A stretch of 64,000 nt of DNA from positions 45,623-109,622 of the forward strand of contig MCFE01000261.1 of assembly GCA_002104905.1 (NCBI GenBank), in the 5' to 3' direction. The translations under genes and the position numbers were made by a program. Origin of the DNA: Basidiobolus meristosporus CBS 931.73. Its lineage: Eukaryota > Basidiobolomycota > Basidiobolomycetes > Basidiobolales > Basidiobolaceae. Under the pieces are notes generated by a model that made no database searches, was not told the DNA's origin, and saw nothing but the letters and a program-made list of their open reading frames with translations. The first letter of the stretch is position 1. The number at the start of each line of letters is the position of its first letter. Shown here piece by piece: positions 1 to 10,825 of the stretch.

Positions 1-1
1 T

Positions 2-154
2 ATTGTGGGCGCTACGGGCTCAGTTGGGGCTATTATCCCTACTGGAATGTGCTCTTATAAAGATGTGCGCAGGTGGCTTCGGAGCCCTTTGTCAAGGCTT
101 CGTTATTCTCTCCCCAACATGATAGAGAATGATGATGGCTTTGAAGTGACTTGA
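2..154 (+). CDS. Possible 3' end of a protein-coding gene, cut by the window edge
   Basis: A frame is open from the first bases of the window to a TGA at 152-154 (50 codons). It is Gly/Ser/Arg-rich at the start and ends in an acidic tail (ENDDGFEVT). The stretch is richer in G+C than the DNA that follows, which is the only compositional hint of coding. No family is recognised. With no start and no second exon visible, this could equally be a chance open frame. Confidence 0.22.
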   Translation: MVGATGSVGAIIPTGMCSYKDVRRWLRSPLSRLRYSLPNMIENDDGFEVT

Positions 155-2950
155 AGCAGAAGCCCATTGGCCGTATGGCGTTGTCAATAGAACGTGTGAT
201 CTCGAGATCAATTTAATTGAATTAGATGTTTCTGGTTCTGATTCTAGAGGCAGCAGAATGAATTACGCTCACATGCTTATATGGCTCAATCTAATCGGCA
301 GTTTTCTTGTACAAGTCCTGCACACGAAAATATAGTTAGAAATATTGAAATCTATTTGAGCCAATCCAAACTACTATCAATATATTCCATAACATATGCG
401 TAACCTGTCCGCTGAAGTGAGCTTGCATGTGAAGTTCAAAAGTGTTTTGGCTACAAGTGTGATGGCTATTCGACAATGCCTTATGCGTCTACATATAGGA
501 ATACTGCAGCTGCTCAGTGGCTAGATTGTAGGATTGTTGATGTCCCTCGATTGTTGAGCATAAATTTGATAGTTTACCGTCAATGGCTTTAAGAAGGTTT
601 GAGATCATCATGGCAGATACTGGTTAATGCTCAGAAACCCCCGTGAGGGATCTTTTTTGAGCAATGGGAGCGCCTGAGTTTGAGAAAAGTAGAACTAGCA
701 ACAGTTTTTATGCATACCATTTTGTCCTTCCAAATTTCTGTGGTTTCCCCACATAGCTATGACAGAAATCTTGCATGAAAATGGTACGAGCAGAATCGGG
801 AGAGTAACCAGATTCCAAATCTTACCAAGATGATGGTAGCACCCTCTCTAAGAAAAAAAATTAAGAAAAGGCCAGCAGAATACCATCATAATGTCAGCTG
901 AATTCCAACTTTCCTAAAAGTGACAACCCTCAATATCTCAGGTACTAGCTTCGTAGCAGACAAGCAGACATCCTTTCCAGGGGGAGACTAGGCCAACTAG
1001 CATTCATACCAAATTTGGTAATCAGCTGCTCATTACTTCCACCAAAAATTGCAACTGAAAATTTGGAAGCAGAAACACCAGCAGAACACCAGCTAAAAAT
1101 CCAATGAATTCCAACTTTGAGATCTTTCATAGGGACTGTTGGGCTCCTGATGTTAAACAAACACGTCATTATAGCATAGTATGCCATGCATCCATGTGGA
1201 ATTGCAGAGGTTACAAGCAAGTCCATATATGCCAATATTGGAGCAGGTTCAAAGCAAGGAAATGGAAAAAACAAGAAATCCTGGTTTTATTGGCCTACTT
1301 CATCTCATGCCAAACATGTGTTTTTAGAAGACTATATACATTGTTATCTAATCTCACGGCTGAGCCCTATGCCTCGAAGGGCATTCCCCAACTCAATCAA
1401 GCAAATGAACACATATAATGTATATTCTAACATATAGTATCACTACATCCTTTGATACACTATGAGGTGAATGGCACAATCAAGGATTTGAATCCAAGTC
1501 TTAACACGACAAAAGTTAACCTGTGAAATTAGCACCGAGTATGAGATTTCAATAGCCCTTGAATTTTGCCTACGATATGAGTCTCCCTACATAGGTGACG
1601 GAGTTTTGAATTGTGCATCTACTCCACTACCAGCATCAAGCGCAGGGCGTTCAAATGGGGGATGATCGTAGTGTAACCTAGGCTACACGGAGCTCTCGCA
1701 GACCAATTCAATATTAGTGCTTAAATAGTGTTTCCACTGATCACTGTTAGATGAGATATTGCCCGTTCAATGTAAGCAATACTCTTCAGCTGAATACCCA
1801 ATTGTAATTACTTGGGTATACTCCTGAAGCAGGGGTTTAGCTTAAATGGCATCTATTTATTAGTGTAGTAAAGTTTGTTTCGCTCCGCTATATTATGGTT
1901 TGGTGTGGAAGTATTTGTAGGATGTTGTTAGGTTCCAAATTTCTCGGAATGTGGGTTTCTGTACTTGTAAATATGCAAATGTTGGTATGAGCTGATGTAA
2001 ATTGCTGGTTTTTGTTGGAAGCTGGTATCTGGTAGAGATTCGGAGCAAGGGATTTGTCAAAATCCATTTTCGGTCAAGTTGGCGGAAAAAATCAAGTCCA
2101 AGTTCCAAACTTGGCGGATTCTTTAAGACATCACATTCCCATTGGTCCTTCACTCCCAGCCAATACCAGTGAGGAGGCTTCAGTCCACTATATTAATTAT
2201 TAAATGGAGGCGAGCCACAATCTTGGTAGATTCAACGAGGATTGACGCCTTAGCTTAGTGTGTGCGTGTATCCAGATCGAATACCGCACTCTGCCTTGGG
2301 TTTCTGTGTGTCAACCGAACATGTATATCATAGCATCTTTCTCTACTAAGAGTCAACCCACTCCTTGCCCGCCATGGTGCTTATTTTATTCAACACTTGC
2401 GCAACCGCCTAGTCTCTACATGAGGTATCGGGCTGACAGTCGATGCCAAATTCGTTGAGCATAGTCAGAATCAAACAGGTGATCATTGAGGTGCAACTAA
2501 TCTCTCTGATAGAGAGGGATCTGCAGACCAATCAACACATCGGATTCTTAAACAATGGATCCTAAGCTTTTCCCATATCAGGGTCTCTTCCGTTTTTGAG
2601 GCAACACTGGCTATCCAAAAGAGGCATGGAAAGAAACGATGACTATGGCACAGTATTGACCATGTGTCCCAATCATTCGGTCACATCTTGGGAAATCTAC
2701 AGAACCATTAAATGCTCGACCTTTAGGAGCTCAGACATTATGTTGGGAAGCTGGCAAAATCCGTGATTTTTTACTCCTAGTATCTTGAATAGGATACATT
2801 TAATTTATCTGAATTCCTATGTGGGTGGGGGAATTGAGAAATCCTATCTATGCCAGGAGCTTTGTACTATTCGAAAAAGTGTAGCAGAATGCCATATCCA
2901 GAAGAGTTACATCAACAACAGGAGGAAATCAAACGCCTTTCCCGTCTTAT
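155..2950. other. Intergenic DNA with no recognisable gene
   Basis: No long open frame or known domain is seen on either strand; the longest frames are about 100 codons and lack coding character. Two imperfect direct copies of a roughly 40-bp segment (around 872-912 and 1078-1118, sharing CCAGCAGAA and GAATTCCAACTTT) lie about 206 bp apart and may mark an old local duplication. No LTR or transposon seen elsewhere in the window matches here, so this part looks like ordinary single-copy sequence. Confidence 0.5.
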
Positions 2951-2978
2951 CGTCTCTCACTATGCGAGGCTCCACCAA

Positions 2979-2990
2979 CTATATAAAAGG
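2979..2990 (+). promoter_or_regulatory. TATA box upstream of the BTB-like gene
   Basis: CTATATAAAAGG is a canonical TATA element 84 bp before the ATG at 3074. The A/C-rich CACAAAACCAACAACAGCAA stretch that follows resembles a fungal transcription-start or leader region. No other ATG lies between the box and 3074. Confidence 0.5.
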
Positions 2991-3073
2991 AGTGCTACCC
3001 ATTCAGTATCCACAAAACCAACAACAGCAATAGGCTCTTGCTTATACGATCATCTCAGTTAGAGAACACTCCG

Positions 3074-3652
3074 ATGTTTGTAACAACAAAGAACGCGCAG
3101 TTGTGCATGGGAATGCATCCTTCTTGGTGCGCTCCGCAATCTCAGGTTCCGTTGAAGAGCTGGGCGGTAATCCAGGACAACCCTACTTTACGAGAAAGCC
3201 ACATCCGCGTCTCGGAGACCCACGCAATCCCCCGGGTGTATGTCACCAAAAACCTACGTCAAATGGCCTCGATTCTATTCAACAATCCCTTCTCCACCCA
3301 AACCCATTTGCACGTAGTCGACAGAAACGGAAAATCGGCAGAGTTTTGGGTCCATGATTTCTATTTCACTCAGGATAGCCGGGTGCTATGGGATTTACTG
3401 CGCAAGCCAACATCACCTCCTATCCAGCTTTCAAGTGGTCAGAACACCGCTGAGGTCAACCATGTCCACCTTAATGTTTCCTGCGTGGACTCGTTCGCAC
3501 AGCTGCTTCGGTGGATCTATACGCGCGATGACGATGCATGGCTTCGGTCCTTAAACGAGGAGAACTTCGAGGCAGCTATGGATTGCGTGGCCCTGCTAAG
3601 ACTCAGTCAAGAGGCCTATTACGTACTGGCCCGTTTCTACGAGGCCATGTAG
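3074..3652 (+). CDS. Short BTB/POZ-like protein, 192 aa, probable host gene
   Basis: The frame remains open upstream as far as a TTG at 3038, but the first ATG is at 3074 and is used here. Residues 77-110 (THLHVVDRNGKSAEFWVHDF and following) resemble the start of a BTB fold, where the 'WVH..Y' strand precedes a short helix. Residues 131-178 (VHLNVSCVDSFAQLLRWIYT, then an Asn/Glu-rich helix and CVALLRLS) match the typical BTB pattern of a strand, the 'F..LL.WIYT' helix and the closing helices. The first 70 residues are not recognised. BTB proteins are usually protein-protein adaptors, for example for Cul3 ligases or transcription factors; no second domain is present to narrow the role. The gene is intronless, has more CpG and G+C than its surroundings, a TATA box upstream and AATAAA 76 bp downstream. 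The fold assignment is by eye; the specific function is unknown. Confidence 0.68.
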   Translation: MFVTTKNAQLCMGMHPSWCAPQSQVPLKSWAVIQDNPTLRESHIRVSETHAIPRVYVTKNLRQMASILFNNPFSTQTHLHVVDRNGKSAEFWVHDFYFTQDSRVLWDLLRKPTSPPIQLSSGQNTAEVNHVHLNVSCVDSFAQLLRWIYTRDDDAWLRSLNEENFEAAMDCVALLRLSQEAYYVLARFYEAM

Positions 3653-3727
3653 CAATTTGTTATTCGCTTATCTGGATATTGCGAGAAGACAAAGAGTCCG
3701 ATATCAGTTATATTGTAGTGATATGTA

Positions 3728-3733
3728 AATAAA
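3728..3733 (+). terminator. Poly(A) signal of the BTB-like gene
   Basis: AATAAA lies about 75 bp after the TAG stop at 3650-3652, in AT-rich DNA (TATTGTAGTGATATGTAAAT precedes it). This is a normal position for a fungal polyadenylation element. Confidence 0.4.
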
Positions 3734-3739
3734 CATTCG

Positions 3740-5577
3740 TCAGTTAATTTCGCATGCACTTGCATCGGAGGAACATCGGCCATTTATCAAGTTTGTTGCT
3801 CTGGCCCTAGAAGCTGTAACACAAGTGTGACAATTTCCTCTCCGATAAAATCGCCATATACTAGCTCACATGGATTGAATTGACTATCCCTCTTTTTGGT
3901 TGGGTGATACCGGATGTAGATAATGAACAAGGGTATTAGAGTAGATAATCATACAAAAAGAGCGAGAGATCAGGCAGTCACACATCTACCGAAGCTGTAT
4001 GGAGTAACAGCCTTGACTTATGTGCAACTGCGGGTGAGTGTCCATTAGGCTGGCGCTGACTCACTCTTAACCGCTGATATCCAGTTCCCACTTGACTAAT
4101 TTAGGGAACCAGGTAAATAATCAGGGGAATTGTTTGCTTTATGGAAAGTGTGAGATGGTATAAGGATCTGGATGTAGAACCAGCGATAGCACCAGCGGCC
4201 AAGAATATACTTCTCTGAGTTGACTCATTGGTTTTGGTCGTATTGATCTTCTGGATATCCAAATATGCAGTAGAAGCTGTTGTAATGGTGAGTAGAGGGT
4301 ATGACAAGAAAGGCCTAGCCTCTAGCCAAGTCTGTATCGATTTCGAAGTTCAAGGAACGATTGCCCAATGATTTTAAACCTTCCAAGAATGGCAAGTTCG
4401 CTGAAAACCAAATTCCGCAACACTGCTGCCAGAGAGATCCCTAATATCCACAATTACCATGGGGTAGCAGGGTTTCCTCTTCGTCTTTGACGAGTTTTAC
4501 CTAACGTGTTCCTAATCCTACCTAATGCAATCTTCATCAGGAATCTAAAGGAATCTGTGGTCTATAGAGTAAATATGGCAATAATGAGCAACCACCAGCG
4601 ATGGTGTTCGGCTATATTTTCACCATTCAACCTCATCATGGAAAAAGAGTATTTCCATGACTGTGATGATACTTTAAGATGATGTCTGAGCTTCTGGTAT
4701 AGCCACTTGGCTGATGAAATTTACATGTACTTCGATCAAGTCGTAGATTCTTGTTGCTTCCACTGGCTGTTTAGAGTTCTGAAAGAGTTCTCTTGTATTT
4801 ACTACCTCTATCATGTACTATTGAATACCGTGTAAGTGCCTTGAAGTGCATAGTGATGCCCCAAGAATAAGTTAGACCGCATATATCGATTCTCACAAAT
4901 CGTGGTTTTAGCCTTTACAATGGTAGCCGATCAATACGTGTCAGAGTAAGCTACTTATAAATATACATTATATATTATGATGGATTAGTGGAGTTCTAAT
5001 TTGTCTCAGATGTATATATATCCTAAATCCTGAATATTTTGATCGAGGCCTGGAATTTGGATTTCATTGTGTTGCAAAAAAAATCCGAAATTTCAAGGTT
5101 TTCTCCAAAATCGTCAATATGCTACAAAATCAAGGAAGGAGGGTGACTAAAACCATCAAATGCTTCCAAAGTACCAGACCTATCTCCACTAAGCCTCTGG
5201 TCAGCAATACTTATTCCATATATTTGGTGGTACTCTACTAATCATGCAGGCACTTTCACTTGCACACATAGATGGTAAGATACCTCTCCTTGAGTTACCT
5301 TGGATTACATAAATATCTCTATCTGCTGATCCCTTTGTGTTTACACCCAAATATTCCACTAACCTAGATAATTAGCTGATAGTCAATAAGCATTGCTACT
5401 TCTTTCTCAAATTCTTTATGAGCTAATGCTGGATGTTTCCTTTAATTCCACAGGATTACTCCTTTACAGTTTAGCAAAGTGCACCCTCCAATGGATATTC
5501 TGTCTTCTGAGATTGTACCCTACCTACATCAGAGTATCCACCAAGCTTCTGTTTCCAGTTTGTTTGAGTATACTTTA
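3740..5577. other. Intergenic DNA without recognisable genes
   Basis: No frame longer than about 90 codons carries a recognisable domain, and none of the repeat families found later matches clearly. The sequence becomes more AT-rich and CpG-poor toward 5.4 kb as it approaches the transposon block. It marks the transition between the gene-bearing left end and the repeat-dense remainder. Confidence 0.45.
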
Positions 5578-5926
5578 TGCTGTAAGAGACTTAGTGATAC
5601 TGGAAGTGAATGGTAGAATATGTAGATTATGTGGTTTTGACCAAATGATTGATTGAATGTGAGAATTGTACTTATAAATTTACCAGGTTGTGGCAGTGCA
5701 CATATGTAGAATATGCTTAGGAAGACCCCAAGAGCATGTGTGCAAAGCTTAGGGCTGTTCAAGCAGCTTTGAGATTTTTGCATGCCCTGGGTACTTGATA
5801 TTTTTGCAAAGATATTGGATGCAAATATAATATGGAATTTGGCCAGAATTCTCATTGATTTGTAGACAACAGTCTAAGTGACTACATTTGGTCAGTATTT
5901 TGGTGTATCTACAGAGCCTATTATAC
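5578..5926 (-). repeat. Decayed copia-A-type LTR
   Basis: Starts TGCTGTAAGAG (intact copies: TGTTGTAAGAG). It follows the intact 349-bp copia-A LTR along its length: the TAGATTATGTGGTTTT block, the CATGTGTGCAAAG block and the TTTGGTCAGTATT block appear in the right order. It is much more diverged than the other LTRs here, and its right edge (about 5926) is approximate. It is followed by the copia pol 3' end in the minus orientation, so it was the 3' LTR of an old minus-strand element. Confidence 0.65.
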
Positions 5927-6239
5927 TCCTACTCTGTCATATACTTGTATTTACCAGTCCTAATTGTAATCCACAACTTTCAAATTTGCCTCTAACTAAT
6001 GATTTTATCCAGATGTCTCTAATCATATGATCCAAAGGACAATAAATGAGTGAGCCAAGTACCTCATTATAGCTTCTTATATGAAATGATATCCAATGCC
6101 CATGTGCTTAGCTCTAGCAAGAAAAGTTGAATTTCTACCTGATTGTATACAACCTTGATTATCTTCATATTTTGTGGTAAAATCTTCCTGACTTTAGCCC
6201 AAATCATCACACAGGCTTCATAGCTATATGGCTTCCTTT
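5927..6239 (-). pseudogene. Remnant of copia pol 3' end (RNase H), part 1
   Basis: Read on the minus strand, this matches the last part of the copia-A polyprotein at 59415-59760. It covers the RNase H region around the 'HARTKHID' segment and the C-terminal 'TDEMIADIFTKPLA' segment, with many stops. The match breaks off at 6239, where a younger element (6240-9518) is inserted, and resumes at 9519 with the next bases of the same gene. No protein can be made. Confidence 0.6.
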
Positions 6240-6587
6240 TGTTGCAATATTCTGAGGAGTATTGGAAGTGATGTGGAGAACTAGAGGATTTACATGTTAT
6301 TCACTTGTAGATTTATTGAGCAAAAGTATGGTATTTATACTTTTGATAGAGTAGAGAGAACAAATGTGCAGAGTTTGTTAAGGAAGGTCCCAAGAGTATA
6401 TGTGCAAGTTTGGGGTCTTTTGGACAACTTTGAGAAAAATAATAATCTGGGTACCTGACAATTTGGTGAAAGTATTCTAAGTAAATCCCAACAAGAAGTC
6501 TGGTCAGGAAAGAATGCTAGTCACAGTATAAGATCTATGTGACTAAGTTAGCATGAATATTTAGGTGACAACTCAATAATTACAACA
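6240..6587 (-). repeat. 3' LTR of the 3.28-kb copia-type element
   Basis: 348 bp, TGTTG...CAACA ends. It is clearly related to the copia-A LTR through shared blocks (ATTTATTGA, GGGTACCTG, AAGTAAATCCCAACAA) but forms its own subfamily with TGCAATATTCTGAGGAG at the start. Confidence 0.8.
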
Positions 6588-9197
6588 CTCCCACTCAACA
6601 AAATATTCATAAGTAATAAATACATATTGAGAGTGTGCAATCTGTAATAAGTGTATAAGGCTTGACTGTGTTGCATACTAGACTAATATATTATCCAACA
6701 ATATATGCATCTGTGTACAACTTAATTTAACAAGTAACTTGGAATTCAATGTGCATATCTACTTGGTAGTGTGCCTAAAAAATTGGAATGATCTGATCAT
6801 AATACTAATCATCAACTTTGATCAGTTGTACAGACTTGAATAATAAGCTGAGTCTAATTGAAAGATTGTAATAATAATATATAGCCTCTGGGCTATCTAA
6901 TGCCTCTTATTTGAGCAAAATTGACCCACTTTTGGTCAAGTTAAGGTTTTGTCATTTACAACAGATTTGGAGTTTCCTTATTTCCAGCCAACAGTCTAAT
7001 CCATTTAGACAACTTCACTGTTTGTCCATATTAGGCTCAGGGACAGTTACTTCCATCATACAGATGCTATATAAGGTAAAAATAGTGACCTACTTTGGGT
7101 CAAGCTAAGGTTTTGTCATTTAAGCCTGATCCAGATTATCCTTGTTTCCTGGCACTGTGGCACATATGATATGGCCAAAAAAGAAGGTTTTTGCTCAACT
7201 CTGAGCTGGGATGGCCTGCTCCCACTTGAACCATGTCTGCTTAGCAATTCAGATCCACAAAAATGATCTAGAATGGTCATCTTTGTCTTCTTTAAGTAGC
7301 AATAACTTTCTTAGGACTGATTACTTCATTTGCAGTAGATTCAATGTCCATTTGCTTCATGATTTACCCAGTTTGGTTTTGGACAACACCATAGGTTGTT
7401 TGGTGGCTATTCTTAGAGTGCTTCTACTGATTTGGATTGATACAGCTGCTTTTGTCTTATCAGAATATACTTGTAGTATAGAGATTGGCACTTTTTCAGA
7501 AGTGAGAATCTCTTTAACAAGGGCTTTGATTATCCTTATTCTCCTGATAGTTATTCTCAGCCTTGAGGTCAGTTTAAAAGGCTAACTGATCTTCTCAGTG
7601 TCTGCAGAATCCATAAAAACCATCTTGGTGGATCCTTGCACCTTTTTCTTTCAGCTCCAAAGACAGCAGATATCAAGACTTCTGCATTAAATAATCTGAT
7701 CCAATATGCACTACAATATCTGACAGATCCTGTTGAAGTTTCAAGGCTCATGTGGGATTTATGGCTTGAGACCTTTGTACAAGAGGCTCCATAGAGTATA
7801 TCTGCATTGCCAGATAGTCCAAATATGGCCTACATAGGTTTTGGCTCTATTTGGGAAGTACCCTAGTATGCAGTAGTATTATTTTCCATTTTTTCTTCTT
7901 TTCTTTTTCTGCTGATGACCCAGGCATAATCCCTTTTGTGGGGTAGTTCTGGACTTCCTTGCAGGTGGGACCCCGGTGTTTTTGAGCACAAGAGTCTCCA
8001 TGACATCATTGTTCCAGAATATCTGACTATTTGAGAGTGAAATAATCAAAATTGGCATCCACTCAAAACAGTCATAACTTTTGATAGAGTTGACCAAATT
8101 TGATCAAATAAACTGTATTTCATAGCTAGCTTCATCAATAACTTGGTAGCAAATTCTAATATATTAGTATCTTGAGTTGTGGAGCTTGGTGGTGATTTGA
8201 TCAATCAAAATTCATCTGATCTGATCCAGAGTAGTTAAATATCACCCAGTGTTTTCTCCCACTATAATAAATGATATATATATAACAAGTATAAAGTACT
8301 ATATTATCTTCTGAGTGGCTCTTAGCTGTGTACTGACCAACTGTTGCTTGGTTGTATACTCCAATCAGGCTTGCAATTATATGCTTCACTCCTTTGGCTG
8401 GTGGTAAAATCTTCTTGAGTTAATTGTGCTAAATTTGTATAATACATTCTCCCACTGTTTTGAGACTTAAACAGAGTGATAGCACATCTAACAGCTCCAT
8501 ATTTAGCTCCTGGTACACTGGTTTCAGTATCAAAACACTTGATACAATTATAGCATTCTTCCAATGGATTGTGTAGTACAAATCTGTACTCCAGGTGGAT
8601 ATATATGTATTATATATCATTGGGATCCTTACAACTCAGGGAGCTTGTTTCTGAAATATTTTTCCATCAGTAGATAGTCTGGAATGGCAGTTAAAAGCTC
8701 TGGTATTTGCACTCTCAGCTGTATTTTGAGAGGCAACAGATTTGGTAAAATCTTCCTCCTGCAATCATTCAATGATGATCTATTCTTTTTTGCAATTCAG
8801 GTTAATATCCTATCCAAAAGCTTGTCTAACAGTCAATTGAGGTCATATGAATACATATAGCAATATATTTCATTGTATATCTGGACCCTCAATTGCTGGA
8901 ATTACACTATTTTCTTCAGTAGTGGCACAGTGCCAACATACTATATTTCTTGACATATTTACATGACAACTTGATAGACTCTCCTTCATAACCAGCTTGA
9001 GTAGTTACTGAATGAGTCTTTTGAAGGCATGGCCTTCTTCTCCACAGCAATATCCTCATGAACATAGTCCTTGTAGCTGTGGTAGTCATCTTAAACTTTG
9101 GCAGGGCAATAGTGCAGAAAGTCATTCTCCAGACTAGCAGAAAAGGATCCATGGCAAAGTAGACACCAAGAGGACAGCAAGCTTGGGGCTCATAACC

Positions 9198-9518
9198 TGT
9201 TGCAATATTCTGAGGAGTATTGGAATGTTATTCACTTGTATATTTATTGAGGAAAAGTATGGTATTTATACTTTTGATAGAGTAGAGAGAACAAATGTGC
9301 AGAGTTTGTTAAGAAAGGTCCCAAGAGTATGTGTGCAAGTTTGGGGTCTTTTGGGCAACTTTGAGAAAAATAATAATCTGGGTACCTGACAATTTGGTGA
9401 AAGTATTCTAAGTAAATCCCAACAAGAAGTCTGGTCAGGAAAGAATGCTAGTCACAGTATAAGATCTATGTGACTAAGTTAGCATGAATATTTTGGTGAC
9501 AACTCAATAATTACAACA
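9198..9518 (-). repeat. 5' LTR of the 3.28-kb copia-type element
   Basis: 321 bp. It is nearly identical to 6240-6587 except for a 27-bp deletion after TATTGGAA and a few substitutions. It is directly adjacent to the primer-binding site at 9181-9197. Confidence 0.8.
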
Positions 9519-9645
9519 CCTTTGCTGCCTCACAGGCTGCCATATACACTGCCTCTGTGGCAGAGAGTACTGAAGTTGGTGGCTTTCTTTCTACTCACAC
9601 CACTTGACACACCATCTTGCTGTGAGAAAAGTGGTATAGTGGTTC
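9519..9645 (-). pseudogene. Remnant of copia pol (RNase H), part 2
   Basis: This continues the pol remnant that stops at 6239. Minus-strand reading gives the region before the 'EAEYMAACEAT' active-site segment of copia-A (compare 59731-59800). The continuity across the insertion confirms that the element at 6240-9518 landed in this gene. Confidence 0.6.
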
Positions 9646-9993
9646 TGGTAGTAGGAGTCTTGGAGATATTGGAAGTGATTGGGAGAACAAGTAAATTATG
9701 TGGTTTTCATGTACTGATATATTGAATATATAAGTAGTATTTATACATTACATGTTCTTGGCAGAAAAGCATGTACAATTTGCTTAGGAAGATCCCAAGA
9801 GTATTTGTGTAAAGTTTAGGGCTGTTTGGGCCACTATGATAACTTTTATGTTCTGGGTATCTTATGTTTTAGTGAAAATAATTTAAGTAAATTCTTATAA
9901 GGAATTTGGTCAGTATTTTCTGAGATTTGTATTTAATAAACCAGGAAACTGGGCTGGGTGAATATCAAGGTGGAGTTGCAAATCTTCAAAGCA
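9646..9993 (-). repeat. Decayed copia-A-type LTR
   Basis: Aligns end to end with the 349-bp copia-A LTR: TGGTAGTAGGAGTCTTGGAG at the left, and CTTCAAAGCA in place of TTACAACA at the right. It is directly followed by the minus-strand copia pol 3' end at 9994-10150 ('...TTTGGTGAATATGTCTGCAA'). It was therefore the 3' LTR of a further old minus-strand element. Confidence 0.65.
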
Positions 9994-10369
9994 CTCTTGC
10001 ATGACTAAATTTTCACATTAGCTAATCCTAGCTGTGATCTGCAATAATAAATTTATATTTAGCTAATGGTTTGGTGAATATGTCTGCAATCATTTCATCT
10101 GTAGAGCTGCAAGCTAAGTCAAGTGAGTTACTCTAAATGATGCCTGATATCTATGTTGTTGTATCCAAGATAAAAGTGAAATAATACTCTTGAATGAGTT
10201 AACTGAACCTAAGTGACAATTAAGTGCAGAATCTTAGAATTGTCAAGAGTGACAGAAGTATTAGCATAGAAGTTATGGTCTAGTATTGGTTTTGCATATA
10301 GTTAAGTTGGGCTATAAAGGCAACAGAGTTGGTTTACTATACAGGCTAGGCATGGTGTTCTTGGGAATG
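9994..10369 (-). pseudogene. Short copia pol 3' remnant and unassigned DNA
   Basis: From 9994 to about 10150 the minus strand matches the C-terminal coding end of copia-A (the stretch next to the purine tract, including ATCATTTCATCTGTAG). Beyond that the match fades, and about 200 bp of AT-rich sequence cannot be assigned. Confidence 0.45.
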
Positions 10370-10825
10370 CACAGAATTGTTGAATTCTTAATTTTGCTGA
10401 GGCAAAATTGTAATTTTGTTGAGACACACACTAAACCAAGAGGTTGAGTAATCATTATTTGAATTTTTCTGATCAAGTTGAATTAGTAAGTGCCAAGTGA
10501 CTGGACTAATTGAAATCTGTTGGGGTGTTGATAGGTGCATAAGATAAATGAAAAATTGCATCATTAATCAGCTGATGTCTTGGCAACTACTAAGTGGTTG
10601 GATAGATCTCAGATGACTAATACTTTGGAAAGGCTTAGCAGATCAGTTGTGGATGTAATGACCACTTGAAAATTGATTAGGTGTAACAACTAAAAATCAA
10701 CCCTGAGAAGTGATAAAATAAACCATAAGAGGGACTGGTTATATGGGTTAGGGCAAATCAGTTAGGTACTAGATTTTCTAACAAAGTGAAATTGGCTAAG
10801 TTTTAAATGTTGATGCACAACATCA
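10370..10825 (-). repeat. Probable 3' LTR of the gypsy element (left edge uncertain)
   Basis: On the minus strand the gypsy pol gene ends in a purine tract (GGGAGGAAG, plus-strand CTTCCTCCC at 10826-10834). This is followed at 10825 by TGATGTTGTGCATCA, a plausible LTR start. No partner LTR is visible because the 5' part of the element is missing, so the outer edge near 10370 is a guess. Confidence 0.35.

Larger units (their letters stand above)
6240..9518 (-). mobile_element. Short copia-type LTR element (3.28 kb), non-autonomous, TSD CCTTT
   Basis: Two LTRs (6240-6587 and 9198-9518) start TGTTGCAATATTC and end TTACAACA. The right copy lacks 27 bp near its start. The element is flanked by perfect 5-bp duplications, CCTTT at 6235-6239 and 9519-9523. 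Next to the right LTR, GGTTATGAGCCCCAAGC (minus strand, 9181-9197) is the same primer-binding site as in copia-A, and CTCCCACTC next to the left LTR is the complement of the purine tract. The 2.6-kb interior has no long frame and only a weak gag-like stretch near 8900-9150. It is therefore a non-autonomous or badly decayed relative, possibly moved in trans by a copia-A element. It sits inside older copia pol sequence. Confidence 0.82.

Noticed and set aside
945-1274. 109-codon open frame on the minus strand, with an overlapping plus-strand frame
   Set aside because: Both frames overlap, have no domain and no promoter; Cys/Phe/Ile content looks like a chance translation.
1480-1530. tRNA-like T-arm (GGATTTGAATCC) near 1482
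   Set aside because: No matching acceptor, D or anticodon stems could be built on either strand around it.
3038-3073. Longer start for the BTB-like gene (TTG at 3038)
   Set aside because: TTG is not a normal start in nuclear genes; the first ATG in frame is at 3074, in good position after the TATA box.
4101-4307. 68-codon minus-strand frame as a small gene
   Set aside because: No domain, ordinary Ser/Thr/Ile-rich translation of intergenic DNA and no signals around it.
7211-7585. 124-codon hydrophobic open frame
   Set aside because: It lies inside the non-coding interior of the 3.28-kb LTR element and has a composition typical of translated AT-rich repeats; no start context or homolog.
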